A stretch of DNA of 55,615 nt from SAR116 cluster bacterium AG-335-B03 (GCA_003282435.1 QBZG01000008.1:1-55615); one strand, 5' to 3'. Positions 21,291 to 28,834 are shown, counted from the first letter of the stretch. The notes: generated by a model not told the origin, from the sequence alone. Made by a program: numbers and translations.

Positions 21291-21933
21291 AATAGATTAT
21301 TCCCATTACTTCAAAAGTCTTTTGAACATAGTCAACTAACTCAGCCTTCTTTTCAATTATTCCAATGTCATAATTAGTATTTTCTGCAAATTCAAAGAAT
21401 TGTTTTTCGTCATCTTTATCGAATTTGAACCTAATTTTTTTAGCAATTTCTTTAATTCTTTTATTAACTAAACCATCTATTTTTTTTAGATCACTCTTAC
21501 TTAAACTTTCTTCATTTTTAAAGTTTTTAATAGCATCAAATAATCTTTCTTGTTTAGCAATTTCATATTTTTTGCTGGATTTGTAACCATCTACCTTATT
21601 TCCAAAATTATTATTTTTAACATAATTATTGTCTGACGAGCTTTTGTTATCGTCATATGAGTATGATTGTTCATTAGATGTGTCTTTAACAGATGGTGTT
21701 TCTGCAGTTTTACTGACAGGCGTATTATCTTTGCTTGAGCTAGTAATACTCTCTACGCTTTTACTTACTGAAGCATTTGTTTTAGCATCTGCACTTTTAT
21801 TATCTGATTTATCTGTTTTATTTACTGAAACACTAACACTAACTTTTCCAGAATTCTTACTGTAAGAAAACGCTTTGTTTTGAATAAGTAATGTAGAAAG
21901 TATGAGTAAAAAAATTTTAAAAAAAGTTTTCAT
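21289..21933 (-). CDS. Secreted Ser/Asn/Lys-rich hypothetical protein
   Basis: Not recognised. A signal peptide (residues 1-23, ending KAFS) is followed by ~90 residues of low-complexity Ser/Asp/Asn/Lys sequence, likely disordered, and then a helical, charged C-terminal domain of ~90 residues with a KRIKEIAKKIRFKFDKDDEK core. The stop codon lies inside the decayed island-end repeat, so its original 3' end may have been changed by that insertion. Probably periplasmic or surface-exposed. Stands alone on the minus strand. Confidence 0.65.
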   Translation of the reverse strand: MKTFFKIFLLILSTLLIQNKAFSYSKNSGKVSVSVSVNKTDKSDNKSADAKTNASVSKSVESITSSSKDNTPVSKTAETPSVKDTSNEQSYSYDDNKSSSDNNYVKNNNFGNKVDGYKSSKKYEIAKQERLFDAIKNFKNEESLSKSDLKKIDGLVNKRIKEIAKKIRFKFDKDDEKQFFEFAENTNYDIGIIEKKAELVDYVQKTFEVMGIIY

Positions 21934-22075
21934 TATTTTTAATTTTGTAAATGATAAATTGAGTATTAAAAATATATATAATAAATCCGGTTGAATTTAA
22001 AAGAAATAAAATCGTTCATTTGCATTCTATCTAATGTTTTTGCATATTAAATTTGCATATTAACAGGTGACATAC

Positions 22076-22420
22076 ATGGTAAAACCTATAACTAAAGAAA
22101 CTTTGTTCATGAATTGCATGGAACTAGACTTTGCAACAAAAGTAGAATTAGAACATTGGATGGCAACTTTTGAAGAGAAAGTATGGACAGAAGATGTAAT
22201 GAAAGAATTATCTAAAGCAGGATTAGTAAGAAGAACTGTTGCACAAGTCTGGAACAAACAAAATCACAGATTAACTAGCACATTTGAATATGAACATGAG
22301 AATGCTTATAAAGCTTGTCAAAAGATCATTGAAGAAAAAGTAATGCCTAAAGCGCAAACAAGCTACACTATAAAAGCCAGAAACAATAGAGGTGTAATTT
22401 TTTATGATTATAGAAGTTAA
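22076..22420 (+). CDS. Small soluble protein, possible dimeric alpha/beta-barrel
   Basis: Not firmly recognised. About 114 aa, no signal peptide. The C-terminal half (VWNKQNHRLTSTFEYEHENA followed by a helix and a YTIKARNNRG strand) has the strand-helix-strand rhythm of the dimeric ferredoxin-like barrels (ABM/DUF1330/DUF3303 type) that occur elsewhere in this accessory region, but similarity is weak. Start at the ATG at 22076: AGGTGA stands 5 bp upstream; the frame is open from a GTG at 22067. Neighbours are two small membrane-protein ORFs downstream. Confidence 0.6.
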   Translation: MVKPITKETLFMNCMELDFATKVELEHWMATFEEKVWTEDVMKELSKAGLVRRTVAQVWNKQNHRLTSTFEYEHENAYKACQKIIEEKVMPKAQTSYTIKARNNRGVIFYDYRS

Positions 22421-22530
22421 TATAAATTATTAAATTCTATTTTAGAAAAAAAACTGTTACTAGCCTATTAAATTTTATTAATATTACATAGTGATATTGA
22501 ATATTAATTTAAAAAGATTAAATAATTATT

Positions 22531-22647
22531 GTGTCAATAATACAAAAAATCATAGTTATACCAATATTAAGATCACAAGTTAGACTTTATGTTTTCTTTG
22601 GTATTCTTTTTGGTTTTTATCAATTTATTTCATGGATTGAAAATTAG
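22531..22647 (+). CDS. Putative 38-aa membrane peptide (GTG start)
   Basis: A short frame starting with GTG at 22531 encodes 38 residues with one hydrophobic helix (VRLYVFFGILFGFYQFISW) and basic residues before it. The stop (22645-22647) is embedded in the TTAGGAG that serves as ribosome site of the next small gene, suggesting coupling. No SD is evident for the GTG itself, so expression is uncertain. Confidence 0.4.
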   Translation: MSIIQKIIVIPILRSQVRLYVFFGILFGFYQFISWIEN

Positions 22648-22656
22648 GAGATTAAA

Positions 22657-22809
22657 ATGTTTGGAATAGGAATAATTAAAGGAACTATTATAGGAATGGG
22701 TATAGGAGTAGTGGCAGGCTTGGTTTTAAAAGAAGTTTGCAAGATAAAAAAGAAAAAAGATCAAGTTAGTAAAACTGAAAATGATATTGTTGATACAGAA
22801 AATAGTTAA
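22657..22809 (+). CDS. Small glycine-zipper membrane protein (50 aa)
   Basis: ATG at 22657 has a strong AGGAG (22646-22650) upstream. The first ~24 residues are a glycine-rich hydrophobic helix (GIGIIKGTIIGMGIGVVAG, GxxxG type), followed by a Lys-rich cytosolic tail. Such helices often oligomerise in membranes. It precedes the DUF4174-containing gene by 16 bp in the same direction. Function unknown. Confidence 0.55.
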   Translation: MFGIGIIKGTIIGMGIGVVAGLVLKEVCKIKKKKDQVSKTENDIVDTENS

Positions 22810-22825
22810 TACAAATTAATAAACA

Positions 22826-23374
22826 ATGGATTTAGCAAAATACAAATGGAAATGTAGAGTCCTTTTGTTAAGTACCACTTGTTATAGAGATAGTAACTAT
22901 AAAATATCAAAAGAACTTTATCAAAAACATATAAAAGAATTTCATAAGAGACATGTCAAATTAATGTCTTTTAGAAAAAAGGGTCTTAAATTTTCTATAA
23001 AACTAATTGGTTACGATGGTACTTTAAAAAAAGAATATTTAACTTTAGAACCTCATAACATTTTTGATCTTATAGATTCTATGCCAATGAGTAAGGAAAA
23101 CTATAGGAGAAAGTTAAAACCTCTTAATCTATCTCTATATTCAGACTATAAGCCTGAGACAACTCTAAAAGGGCTTGGATTTAAGAATAAAGAAAAAGCA
23201 ACTTATACTATAGATGCAATAAAAGACAGAGACAAAAAATATCAGGTAAATGTTGTATCCACCATGTTAGGTAGAGCAAAAAAACATCCAAACAAAACTG
23301 CTGATATGGACGAAGCGATATTAGTTTTTGAGAAATGGATGCTAGATTATAAAAAGAGCAAGTTTTTAGTATAA
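22826..23374 (+). CDS. DUF4174-like domain plus C-terminal unknown domain
   Basis: Two parts. Residues ~8-95 resemble DUF4174: CRVLLLSTTCYRDSNYK, a FSIKLIGYDGTLKKEY strand pair and the terminal LIDSMPMSKENYRRK, close to the IDAMPMRREEM end seen in that thioredoxin-fold-like family. Residues ~100-182 (TLKGLGFKNKEKATYTIDA to FEKWMLDYKK) form a second helical unit with the look of a small stand-alone conserved protein, so the gene may be a fusion. No signal peptide is evident, unlike many DUF4174 proteins. Stop lies 5 bp from the convergent ABM-like gene. Function unknown. Confidence 0.6.
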   Translation: MDLAKYKWKCRVLLLSTTCYRDSNYKISKELYQKHIKEFHKRHVKLMSFRKKGLKFSIKLIGYDGTLKKEYLTLEPHNIFDLIDSMPMSKENYRRKLKPLNLSLYSDYKPETTLKGLGFKNKEKATYTIDAIKDRDKKYQVNVVSTMLGRAKKHPNKTADMDEAILVFEKWMLDYKKSKFLV

Positions 23375-23379
23375 TTTAA

Positions 23380-23697
23380 TTATTCTACTTTGGTATATTT
23401 TTGCAATATGGAAGGATCAGAGTATATAACTTCTGCATCTCCACCTACAATAACTACATTAACTTCCATTTCTTTAACTTGTTTTACAAAATCAGTGTAT
23501 TGTGAATGAGCTTTATCTGAGGTTTTTTCATCTTTCCATGTATTGATTACATAAAGGTTTGTGTCATTAACATCAACAAAAGTTGAACTATATAGTCCCC
23601 TTTTCAATAATTTATCATTTATTAGCCTACAAGTATTTTTTAGGCTGTCTTTTGCAACTTTGTTTTGAAATTTCAAAACATGAATTCTAGTAAACAT
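23380..23697 (-). CDS. ABM-like dimeric alpha/beta-barrel protein
   Basis: 105 aa, no signal peptide. The order of strand (FTRIHVLKF), helix, strand (YSSTFVDVNDTNLYVINTWKDEK) and helix with a final VNVVIVGGDAEVIY strand matches the antibiotic-biosynthesis-monooxygenase fold, in which two ferredoxin-like halves form a barrel. YVINTWKDE is the usual place of the conserved Trp. Members degrade reactive small molecules or haem, or are orphan; the substrate is unknown. It is the last gene before the island's left core at 23813. Confidence 0.6.
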   Translation of the reverse strand: MFTRIHVLKFQNKVAKDSLKNTCRLINDKLLKRGLYSSTFVDVNDTNLYVINTWKDEKTSDKAHSQYTDFVKQVKEMEVNVVIVGGDAEVIYSDPSILQKYTKVE

Positions 23698-23812
23698 GAT
23701 AAATTTAAACCTATAAAATTAAAATTTATAAAACTTTAACATAAATTAAAGCTTACTCAAAAAATAACCATAAATTGCTAAATTTATGATTATGATTTTT
23801 GTGTCATGGAAC

Positions 23813-23828
23813 TGGAGCGGGCGAAGAG
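23813..23828 (+). repeat. Left core site (tRNA-Gly 3'-end duplicate, attL)
   Basis: Sixteen bases, TGGAGCGGGCGAAGAG, identical to 41898-41913. Read on the minus strand they are T-stem strand CTCTT, acceptor strand CGCCCGC, discriminator T and CCA. Upstream (23698-23812) is chromosome-side AT-rich sequence with no gene; downstream starts the P arm. Confidence 0.88.
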
Positions 23829-24064
23829 TAGTTAAGTTCATCTTATGTGCGCCACTCGTAGTTGTATATAAGCTCTGTCCCCAGATAATGTAATACTGAA
23901 TCCCTGTCAAGAGGCATATAATGGTCTACCGTTTGGTCTACCCTAAATTATTCGTTACTAGTTTAATACCACTTATATGTATCACTTAACTGCCCCTACC
24001 CCGGGCATGGGACATGGGGGTATGGCTAGATATATATAGTTAGGGTGTGCAGCGGATGGGGGTT
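23829..24064 (+). repeat. P arm, left copy, with paired arm-type octamers
   Basis: This 236-bp block is repeated in inverted orientation at 39837-40112 with about eight mismatches and one 41-bp insertion in the latter (my count, ~96% otherwise). It contains GGTCTACC-GTTT-GGTCTACC (23923-23942), a direct octamer pair with 12-bp period that also occurs at 39999-40018 and, as GGTCTACC-ATTT-GGTCTACC, at the integrase start (41814-41833). Further right are a GC-rich imperfect hairpin around CCCCGGGCATGGG and the box GTGTGCAGCGGATGGGGG. No reading frame is evident; I interpret it as recombinase-binding and end-recognition DNA. The stretch 24065-24148 has only an imperfect hairpin (TAATCGTTTA with TAAACGATAA). 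Confidence 0.8.
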
Positions 24065-24148
24065 TTAATTTAAACTAAGTAATCGTTTAACTAACTTTAT
24101 TGTTACGCTAGCTAAACGATAATAGTATTTTATAAAATTTGTATAGTT

Positions 24149-24454
24149 TTAGCTTTGCTGATTTGCAAGTATTGCTTTCATAGTTTTCCGAGCCTTCATA
24201 TCATCCATAACAGGAGTGATAGTTGGAAAAGTGGCTTGCCCTGACCAACCCATCATCCATGTTGTTAAGGCTTCTACATTATCTGTTTCAACAACTACCC
24301 ATCCTCTGCCATTAGGTGCATCATGCCAACGACCGATTTGTTTAACCTCTTAAGGATATTCTCTCTTAATTTGCTCTTCAGTCATGTTAGCAAAAAAAGC
24401 CTGTGTGTCATTTTGCTTGTCTCTATCAACTTGATAAGTACACATAAAAATCAT
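24149..24454 (-). pseudogene. DUF3303-like small protein, in-frame stop
   Basis: Reading the minus strand from ATG 24452-24454 gives MIFMCTYQVDRDKQ, then a TAA (24350-24352) after EQIKREYP, and then EVKQIGRWHDAPNGRGWVVV to a natural stop at 24149-24151, all in one frame (102 codons). The pattern (MxFMxTY, GRWHD, GRGWxVxE, W.GWSGQATFPTITPVMDD) is that of DUF3303 proteins, small dimeric alpha/beta barrels. One base change has interrupted the gene at about one third. A sequencing error or readthrough would be alternatives. It lies between the left P arm and the cupin gene. Confidence 0.72.
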
Positions 24455-24594
24455 TATTTATTCTCTTTTATTTATTTAAAATCGTATGATAGTTATTTGA
24501 TTTATAGCTATATTAAAATAGATTAAATTCCAGACAATTAAGTTTGATGAAATTCTAATCACTTAAAACTATGCATACTATTAAATACATCATG

Positions 24595-24665
24595 GTTAAT
24601 GTAATCAGAGTCAACGATGCATGAGATGTGGTTATAGTGGTTGTATGAGTTTGTATGAGCATATA
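24595..24665 (-). repeat. Degenerate copy of island-end GANTC-rich element (inverted)
   Basis: In the 340-bp gene-free gap 24455-24796, the segment with TAATCAGAGTCAACG, then GTGGTTATAGTGGTTGTATG, then AGTTTGTATGAGC reads, on the minus strand, like the element at 28358-28440 and 39717-39800 (GACTCATACAGCCACTG, ATTCACATTGG, TTGACACTGAT). Only one GANTC is left (24606-24610 region). The right-end module would have this element next to the P arm in the same relative order, so it looks like the left counterpart of the terminal inverted repeat. The rest of the gap, up to the cupin ribosome site, shows nothing else. Confidence 0.5.
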
Positions 24666-24796
24666 GAGATTTTGTATGGCTTAAAATTAATCAACAAACT
24701 TAAAACACTAGTCTTTATCAAAATTTATTATCTTAGGGTTTGATTTGTAAATATTTATATATCAAGATGATATATAAATAAATATAGGAGTGAAGA

Positions 24797-25162
24797 ATGT
24801 CAGGAATTGTTAAAAAATCTTTTAATAACCCAGATGAAGTACGTAGTCCAGATAAAGCTAATGTTCATGTTTGTGACTTAGGTGGTGTTGCTGCAGCGAA
24901 AATGGTACTTCAACCAGGTTGGAGTTGGTCAACTTGTATTAAACCTGTAGTTGGTGGAGAAAGTTGCCAAGCACGTCATGTTGGCACTGTGCTGTCAGGT
25001 TCTATGTCAGCAAAACATAATGATGGTACTATTGATACTTTTGTTGCAGGTGATGTATATGTAATTGAACCTGGACACGATGGTTGGGTTGAAGGTGATA
25101 CTGAATGTGTCGCTTTAGAATTCAACGCAACTGCTGCTAAGACATATGCCGCGAAAAACTAA
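24797..25162 (+). CDS. Small cupin-domain protein
   Basis: 121 aa, single cupin barrel. ESCQARHVGTVLSGSM and GDVYVIEPGHDGWVEGD are the two cupin motifs; the His of RHVG and of PGHD are candidate metal ligands, and the first motif is shortened. No signal peptide or DNA-binding domain, so it is more likely a small enzyme or binding protein than a regulator. A clear AGGAG lies 8 bp before the ATG. Cargo near the left end of the island; the codon use looks somewhat richer in G+C than the neighbours (GCTGCAGCG, GACACGATGG), which suggests separate origin. Confidence 0.85.
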   Translation: MSGIVKKSFNNPDEVRSPDKANVHVCDLGGVAAAKMVLQPGWSWSTCIKPVVGGESCQARHVGTVLSGSMSAKHNDGTIDTFVAGDVYVIEPGHDGWVEGDTECVALEFNATAAKTYAAKN

Positions 25163-25182
25163 CATTTAGGTTATTCATTTAA

Positions 25183-25199
25183 GTCATTAAAATGGTTAA
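25183..25199 (+). repeat. Short fragment of the island-end element
   Basis: GTCATTAAAATGGTTAA, 17 bp, identical to 39811-39827 and nearly so to 28450-28466, where it sits between the GANTC cluster and the CCCCATCTG box. It lies 20 bp after the cupin stop. It may mark an old element boundary; in AT-rich DNA a chance match of this length is unlikely but not excluded. Confidence 0.4.
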
Positions 25200-25216
25200 A
25201 ATTTTGTTGCGGAAGT

Positions 25217-25633
25217 TTACTTGATTTGTGGAACGTTTCTTCCATCACATCTATGTATTACAGCATAACTTATTAAATCTTCTCTAATTTTTAAGTTTTC
25301 AGTTCTATGAGAGCTATTAACTAGATTTAAGAATGATTTATGCGATGGATACCAATAAGCTAATATTTCATCTAATCTTTCTAAATGTCCATAAACCACA
25401 ATTGGACCTTTTATTGGAATGGTCCAAATAATTTTACCATTAACATCATCTATCATTTTTTTGTTAACAGACCTCCACTTTAAATAAAGGTCTCCATTTG
25501 GAAATTCACCTTCCTTATATCTGTTTTGGTTAATCATTAGTACTGGATAATCATTATCTGATGAAGCTATTTGCTCCATTTCCTTTCTCTCATCTTCTAA
25601 AAACTCTCTATCTTTATTTAAAATAGTACCCAT
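25217..25633 (-). CDS. DUF1330-like small protein
   Basis: 138 aa without signal peptide. The C-terminal half reads LDEILAYWYPSHKSFLNLV and SSHRTENLKIREDLISYAVI, the tyrosine/serine-rich segment and following helix of the DUF1330/EthD-like ferredoxin barrel; the N-terminal strand is DNDYPVLMINQNRYK. This is one more small alpha/beta-barrel protein among the accessory genes. Substrate unknown. Single gene on the minus strand, facing the cupin gene tail to tail (54 bp). Confidence 0.65.
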   Translation of the reverse strand: MGTILNKDREFLEDERKEMEQIASSDNDYPVLMINQNRYKEGEFPNGDLYLKWRSVNKKMIDDVNGKIIWTIPIKGPIVVYGHLERLDEILAYWYPSHKSFLNLVNSSHRTENLKIREDLISYAVIHRCDGRNVPQIK

Positions 25634-25785
25634 TCTATTACTCTAATTCTAAATTATTCCCTTATATATTTTTTGGGTCATTGTGTTTAATTTCTTTTTT
25701 CACCTTTGATCCATAAATAAGTAGAAAGTATCTCTGATAAAGAGAATTAAAATTGCTTTCCACTAATTGAACACTCATAATCGTA

Positions 25786-26091
25786 TCATTCTTCTTGACT
25801 TGTTACTAGATGATGACTTTTGACTTTTAGAATACCTGATAGCCTATTATATGATTTTTTAAATGTGTATTCATAAACTGAATATTCACTTGCAGAGTGC
25901 CAGAAACTATAATTATTTTTAAACCAATATTTTTTAGGATTACTATTGCCAGTAATTATTGTTTTCTTTTTTGTATCAAAAGAAATGAAGAATTGATTTA
26001 CTTCTCCAGTACAGAAATACTTCCATGTTTCAGCATTTGCTGAAGGAATGATTGATAATATTAATACACTTATTGTAAATAAATATCTCAT
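25786..26091 (-). CDS. Small secreted hypothetical protein
   Basis: 101 aa: signal peptide about residues 1-20 (cleavage after ANA), then a ~80-residue mature domain of beta-rich appearance with many aromatic residues (WKYFCTGEVNQFF, YWFKNNYSFWH, YSVYEYTF). One cysteine in the mature part. No family recognised; likely periplasmic. The ~150 bp on each side hold no gene. Confidence 0.6.
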   Translation of the reverse strand: MRYLFTISVLILSIIPSANAETWKYFCTGEVNQFFISFDTKKKTIITGNSNPKKYWFKNNYSFWHSASEYSVYEYTFKKSYNRLSGILKVKSHHLVTSQEE

Positions 26092-26230
26092 ATGAGCTTC
26101 ATTGTATAATAATGGTTAATATATTAAGCTTACCACATGTCACATAAACAAAAAAGAGTGCTAATTTGGTGTGCTATATTGTGCTGGGGATTATTTATTC
26201 TTAAGGACTACATTTAAGTTGAAATAAATT

Positions 26231-26572
26231 ATGAAAAGAAGAGTTGGAAGATATACAAAACATGAAACTGCTGAACTTCGTAGAATGTTTGAAGAAGGTT
26301 ATTCTGTTTATAAAATTTGTAGAAATCTTAATCGCAGCCAAAAGTCTATTCGTAACAATCTAATCAGACTTGGTGAGATAGAAGGTGAAATAACACCACA
26401 AAGATATGTTGTAGAAGGTAAAGATGTAATCGTTGAAGATGAAAATTATTTCTTTGAATACATCAAATATTTTTCAATATTATCTGTGATTGTATTAGCA
26501 ATGATTGTTAATCCGTTGTTGAACCCAGTAGAGATATTAATGGATTACATTTACTTATTAATCTTATCTTAA
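26231..26572 (+). CDS. HTH plus transmembrane protein (possible membrane-bound regulator)
   Basis: 113 aa. Residues ~8-47 form a homeodomain-like tri-helical HTH (KHETAELRRMFEEGYSVYKI, then NRSQKSIRNNLIRLG), similar in layout to the GcrA N-terminal helix-turn-helix and to Myb/SANT-type or resolvase-tail domains. Residues ~78-112 are strongly hydrophobic and should form one or two membrane helices. A DNA-binding domain tethered to the membrane is uncommon for such a small protein. It could regulate island genes or be a relic; no partner is visible. Function inferred only from the two segments. Confidence 0.6.
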   Translation: MKRRVGRYTKHETAELRRMFEEGYSVYKICRNLNRSQKSIRNNLIRLGEIEGEITPQRYVVEGKDVIVEDENYFFEYIKYFSILSVIVLAMIVNPLLNPVEILMDYIYLLILS

Positions 26573-26611
26573 ATTTATTATTATAGTTGATTAATAGTTA
26601 TGTATGGCATT

Positions 26612-26640
26612 GTTAAAGTCTGCAGCAGATGGGGTTGTTT
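26612..26640 (+). repeat. Isolated island-end box (GCAGCAGATGGGG)
   Basis: GTCTGCAGCAGATGGGGTT at 26618-26636 matches the boxes at 21273-21290, 24048-24064 and, inverted, 39837-39855. No arm sites or core are recognisable around it. It lies between the HTH gene and the 26673-27742 gene pair, at what may be a cassette boundary. Confidence 0.5.
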
Positions 26641-26672
26641 AGTTTAATATGTTAGTTAGAAAGCCAAGTTAC

Positions 26673-26981
26673 CTAAACATGCGACAAGTCTACAGAATCT
26701 ATTTTCCTACCTAAATGTAGGCTTTTATCTTTATCTTCAGATATGTTTTTATCAACTTTAGTTTCTTTTTCAGTGTCTTTTGACATTGATTTAATGGTAT
26801 CAATCTCTTTAATGATATATTTACAAATATCTTCAATAACCTGTATTTCCGACACACAATGAAATGAAACATTTTTTCTTACTTCACCTGTTTTAACTTG
26901 ATGTGTGTCTGTCAGAGAAAATGAAAGATTTTTTCCATCATATGAAAAATCATGAACGCCATTTATATAAACTCTACTCAT
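26673..26981 (-). CDS. Hypothetical protein, 102 aa
   Basis: Not recognised. The N-terminal ~60 residues look like a small beta-sandwich or barrel (YINGVHDFSYDGKNLSFSLT, VSFHCVSEIQVIEDI), the C-terminal 40 are charged and probably disordered. Its ATG overlaps the stop of the 254-aa gene by 4 bp (26978-26981), so the two are translationally coupled and likely act together. No signal peptide. The upstream partner has a virus-like flavour (see that entry). Confidence 0.6.
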   Translation of the reverse strand: MSRVYINGVHDFSYDGKNLSFSLTDTHQVKTGEVRKNVSFHCVSEIQVIEDICKYIIKEIDTIKSMSKDTEKETKVDKNISEDKDKSLHLGRKIDSVDLSHV

Positions 26982-27742
26982 TTGGATTTCCTTACTAATA
27001 ATTTTTTTGGTCTTCTTTTTTCAGCTGTTTCAAATAATGAAAAGATATTTGACATATATTTTGGTGTTGCAGAGATACCTTTTCTATATTCAACTAATTC
27101 TTCTGTTTCCTCTATTTCAAATATTTTAATTTTACTTCTTAAATTCTGTGATTCAAAATAGAGATAACATAGAGCATCGCCCCTCCTCAAAATAAGGTCT
27201 TTTGATAAATCACACCATTCAAAAGCCCAATTCATTATCCTTGGCCAAATATTTATAGGAAACCTACCACCTATCAAAATACCTGGCCATTTGAGAACAG
27301 ATTCGTTCATGTATGGACTTAATTGAGACATATATACAGGCTCATCTGATAAGAAAAAATAGGGCATTTTAATTTGTATGACTGGCTTATTAGGTGACCT
27401 CCAAATATGAGGTTGCATTAAAAAAACAAATCTAGGAATTAAATCATCGTCAATTCTTGTTCCCTGCTCAACTATATGTAAATCATAAGTGTCGCCGTTT
27501 TTAATGCATCTTAGTCTAATATCAAAAGGATTATTAATTACAAATAAATCTCTTTCATATTCATTAACAGCAGGACAAGCTTGAACTGCTCTATTAGACA
27601 AAGCTTTATTTCTTGATTTGAAAAGTGACTGAGGTTCAGTAAAAACAAACTTAGCTTGATTTTCTTCTATAAACCAACCTACTTCAACTTCTTTAGGATT
27701 GTAAATATTATGTTTTTTCAATTTTTTAAGAGATTTAAACAC
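26978..27742 (-). CDS. Hypothetical protein, 254 aa
   Basis: Not firmly recognised. No signal peptide. Residues FVFTEPQSLFKSRNKA, CPAVNEYERDLFVINNPFDI and the later FLMQPHIWRSPNKPVIQIKM are strongly structured, with many Trp and Pro, and recall conserved proteins of marine phages, but I cannot name a family. The C-terminal tail is basic (KRRPKKLLVRKSK). Coupled to the 102-aa gene downstream by a 4-bp overlap. Possible phage-derived or satellite cargo; confidence in any function is low. Confidence 0.62.
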   Translation of the reverse strand: MFKSLKKLKKHNIYNPKEVEVGWFIEENQAKFVFTEPQSLFKSRNKALSNRAVQACPAVNEYERDLFVINNPFDIRLRCIKNGDTYDLHIVEQGTRIDDDLIPRFVFLMQPHIWRSPNKPVIQIKMPYFFLSDEPVYMSQLSPYMNESVLKWPGILIGGRFPINIWPRIMNWAFEWCDLSKDLILRRGDALCYLYFESQNLRSKIKIFEIEETEELVEYRKGISATPKYMSNIFSLFETAEKRRPKKLLVRKSK

Positions 27743-27766
27743 ATCATCAAATTCTTAAATTTTACT

Positions 27767-28126
27767 TTACCAGGAAGAAATATTTGAACAGTACGTTGCG
27801 TCACCAATAGAGTAGCAACCTCGACCATCACTACCGTAAGTTGAATTGCCAGATGAATAAGTGCTGTAACCATCACTACCATATGTACTGTTTCCTGTGG
27901 AATATGAGCTATAAGCATCATTGCCATATGTACTGTTTCCTATGGAGTATGAGCTATAACCATCATCGCCATATGTGCTGTTCCCTATGGAATAAGAACT
28001 AAAGCCGTCACTTCCGTATAAACTATTACCAAATGAATAATATGATTGTGAAATAGCAGCTGATGAAATAAAAACTGTTAAAGCTGTTGCTGAAACACTT
28101 ATTAATAGCTTTGTTCGTGTTGTCAT
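27767..28126 (-). CDS. Secreted tandem-repeat protein (15-aa repeats)
   Basis: 119 aa: signal peptide (residues 1-26, ending AAISQ) followed by about six copies of a 15-residue repeat of the form SIGNSTYGSDGYSSY. The last copies carry cysteines (RGCYSIGDATYCS), which could close a disulphide. Such Tyr/Gly/Ser/Asn repeats are common in small secreted bacterial proteins of unknown role. The 45-bp DNA repeats could slip and change copy number. A truncated relative lies at 28270-28357. Confidence 0.75.
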   Translation of the reverse strand: MTTRTKLLISVSATALTVFISSAAISQSYYSFGNSLYGSDGFSSYSIGNSTYGDDGYSSYSIGNSTYGNDAYSSYSTGNSTYGSDGYSTYSSGNSTYGSDGRGCYSIGDATYCSNISSW

Positions 28127-28269
28127 ACAAATCTCTTATTAATAATAATATATATGTTAATTAAGTAGAAATTATTTTCAAGTTATAAATATTGTGTCTT
28201 TATTATATATTTTCTTATTGCTTAAATATTAATATCTTCTTTATATAATATTATTATAGTATATTAGTT

Positions 28270-28357
28270 TCAAAAAGATGTATTACCAATTGTAATACAA
28301 TTTGTACCGTCACTACCATAAGTAATATTTCCATATTGGTGTGCACTATATCCATAT
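28270..28357 (-). pseudogene. 3' remnant of a second repeat-protein gene
   Basis: On the minus strand GYSAHQYGNITYGSDG continues to TNCITIGNTSF and a TGA at 28270-28272. This is the repeat unit and cysteine-bearing end of the protein at 27767-28126. Upstream the frame runs straight into the end module that starts at 28358, so the gene was cut by that module. The gap 28127-28269 shows no other feature. Confidence 0.7.
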
Positions 28358-28789
28358 CTGACTCACACAGACTCATACAGCCACTGTATTCACATTGGAT
28401 GTACAATTGACACTGATAACAGTAATGACTCTGAATGACTCTCTATGACTCATTAAAATGGTTAACAGCTATATGACCCCATCTGTGTAAGAGCATATGT
28501 ATATATACGTACATACCCCGGGTGGTTCATGCATGGAGTAGATTACACTTATAGTGTTACAGTTAAGTGCTACATATAAATGTTATTGTAGTTAAATTAT
28601 AATAACACAGAGGTGACACAGAACCCCTGTACTCAGTAGCGACTTTTTAAGTGATGCACAAACTGATGCACATATCGTGCGTATTGACATTAAGAATGTA
28701 ATACATAATCTAAGGTTAGAGCTTATGTAACAGTGTGTGTGGTGCATTAGATAGGCATAGAACTTTCCCTCAGAGCGCACCATTTCACT
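28358..28789 (+). mobile_element. Second island-end module with different core (28767-28782)
   Basis: 28358-28489 matches 39717-39849 closely (GACTCATACAGCCACTG, TAATGACTCTG, CATTAAAATGGTTAACAGC, CCCCATCTG). Beyond that the two share layout more than sequence: a CCCCGGG hairpin block, a GTTAAGTG block, a paired octamer, an AGAGCTTAT block and a terminal core. Here the octamer pair is TGATGCAC-AAAC-TGATGCAC (28652-28671) instead of GGTAGACC-AAAC-GGTAGACC, and the core position (96 bp on, against 95 bp) holds CCCTCAGAGCGCACCA, which has the form of T-stem, 7-nt acceptor strand, discriminator A and CCA of another tRNA. Remnant right end of a related element with another target. Confidence 0.75.
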
Positions 28790-28834
28790 TCAATATGACG
28801 TGTTAACACATTGATTTAGTATAAAGTTTTAATA

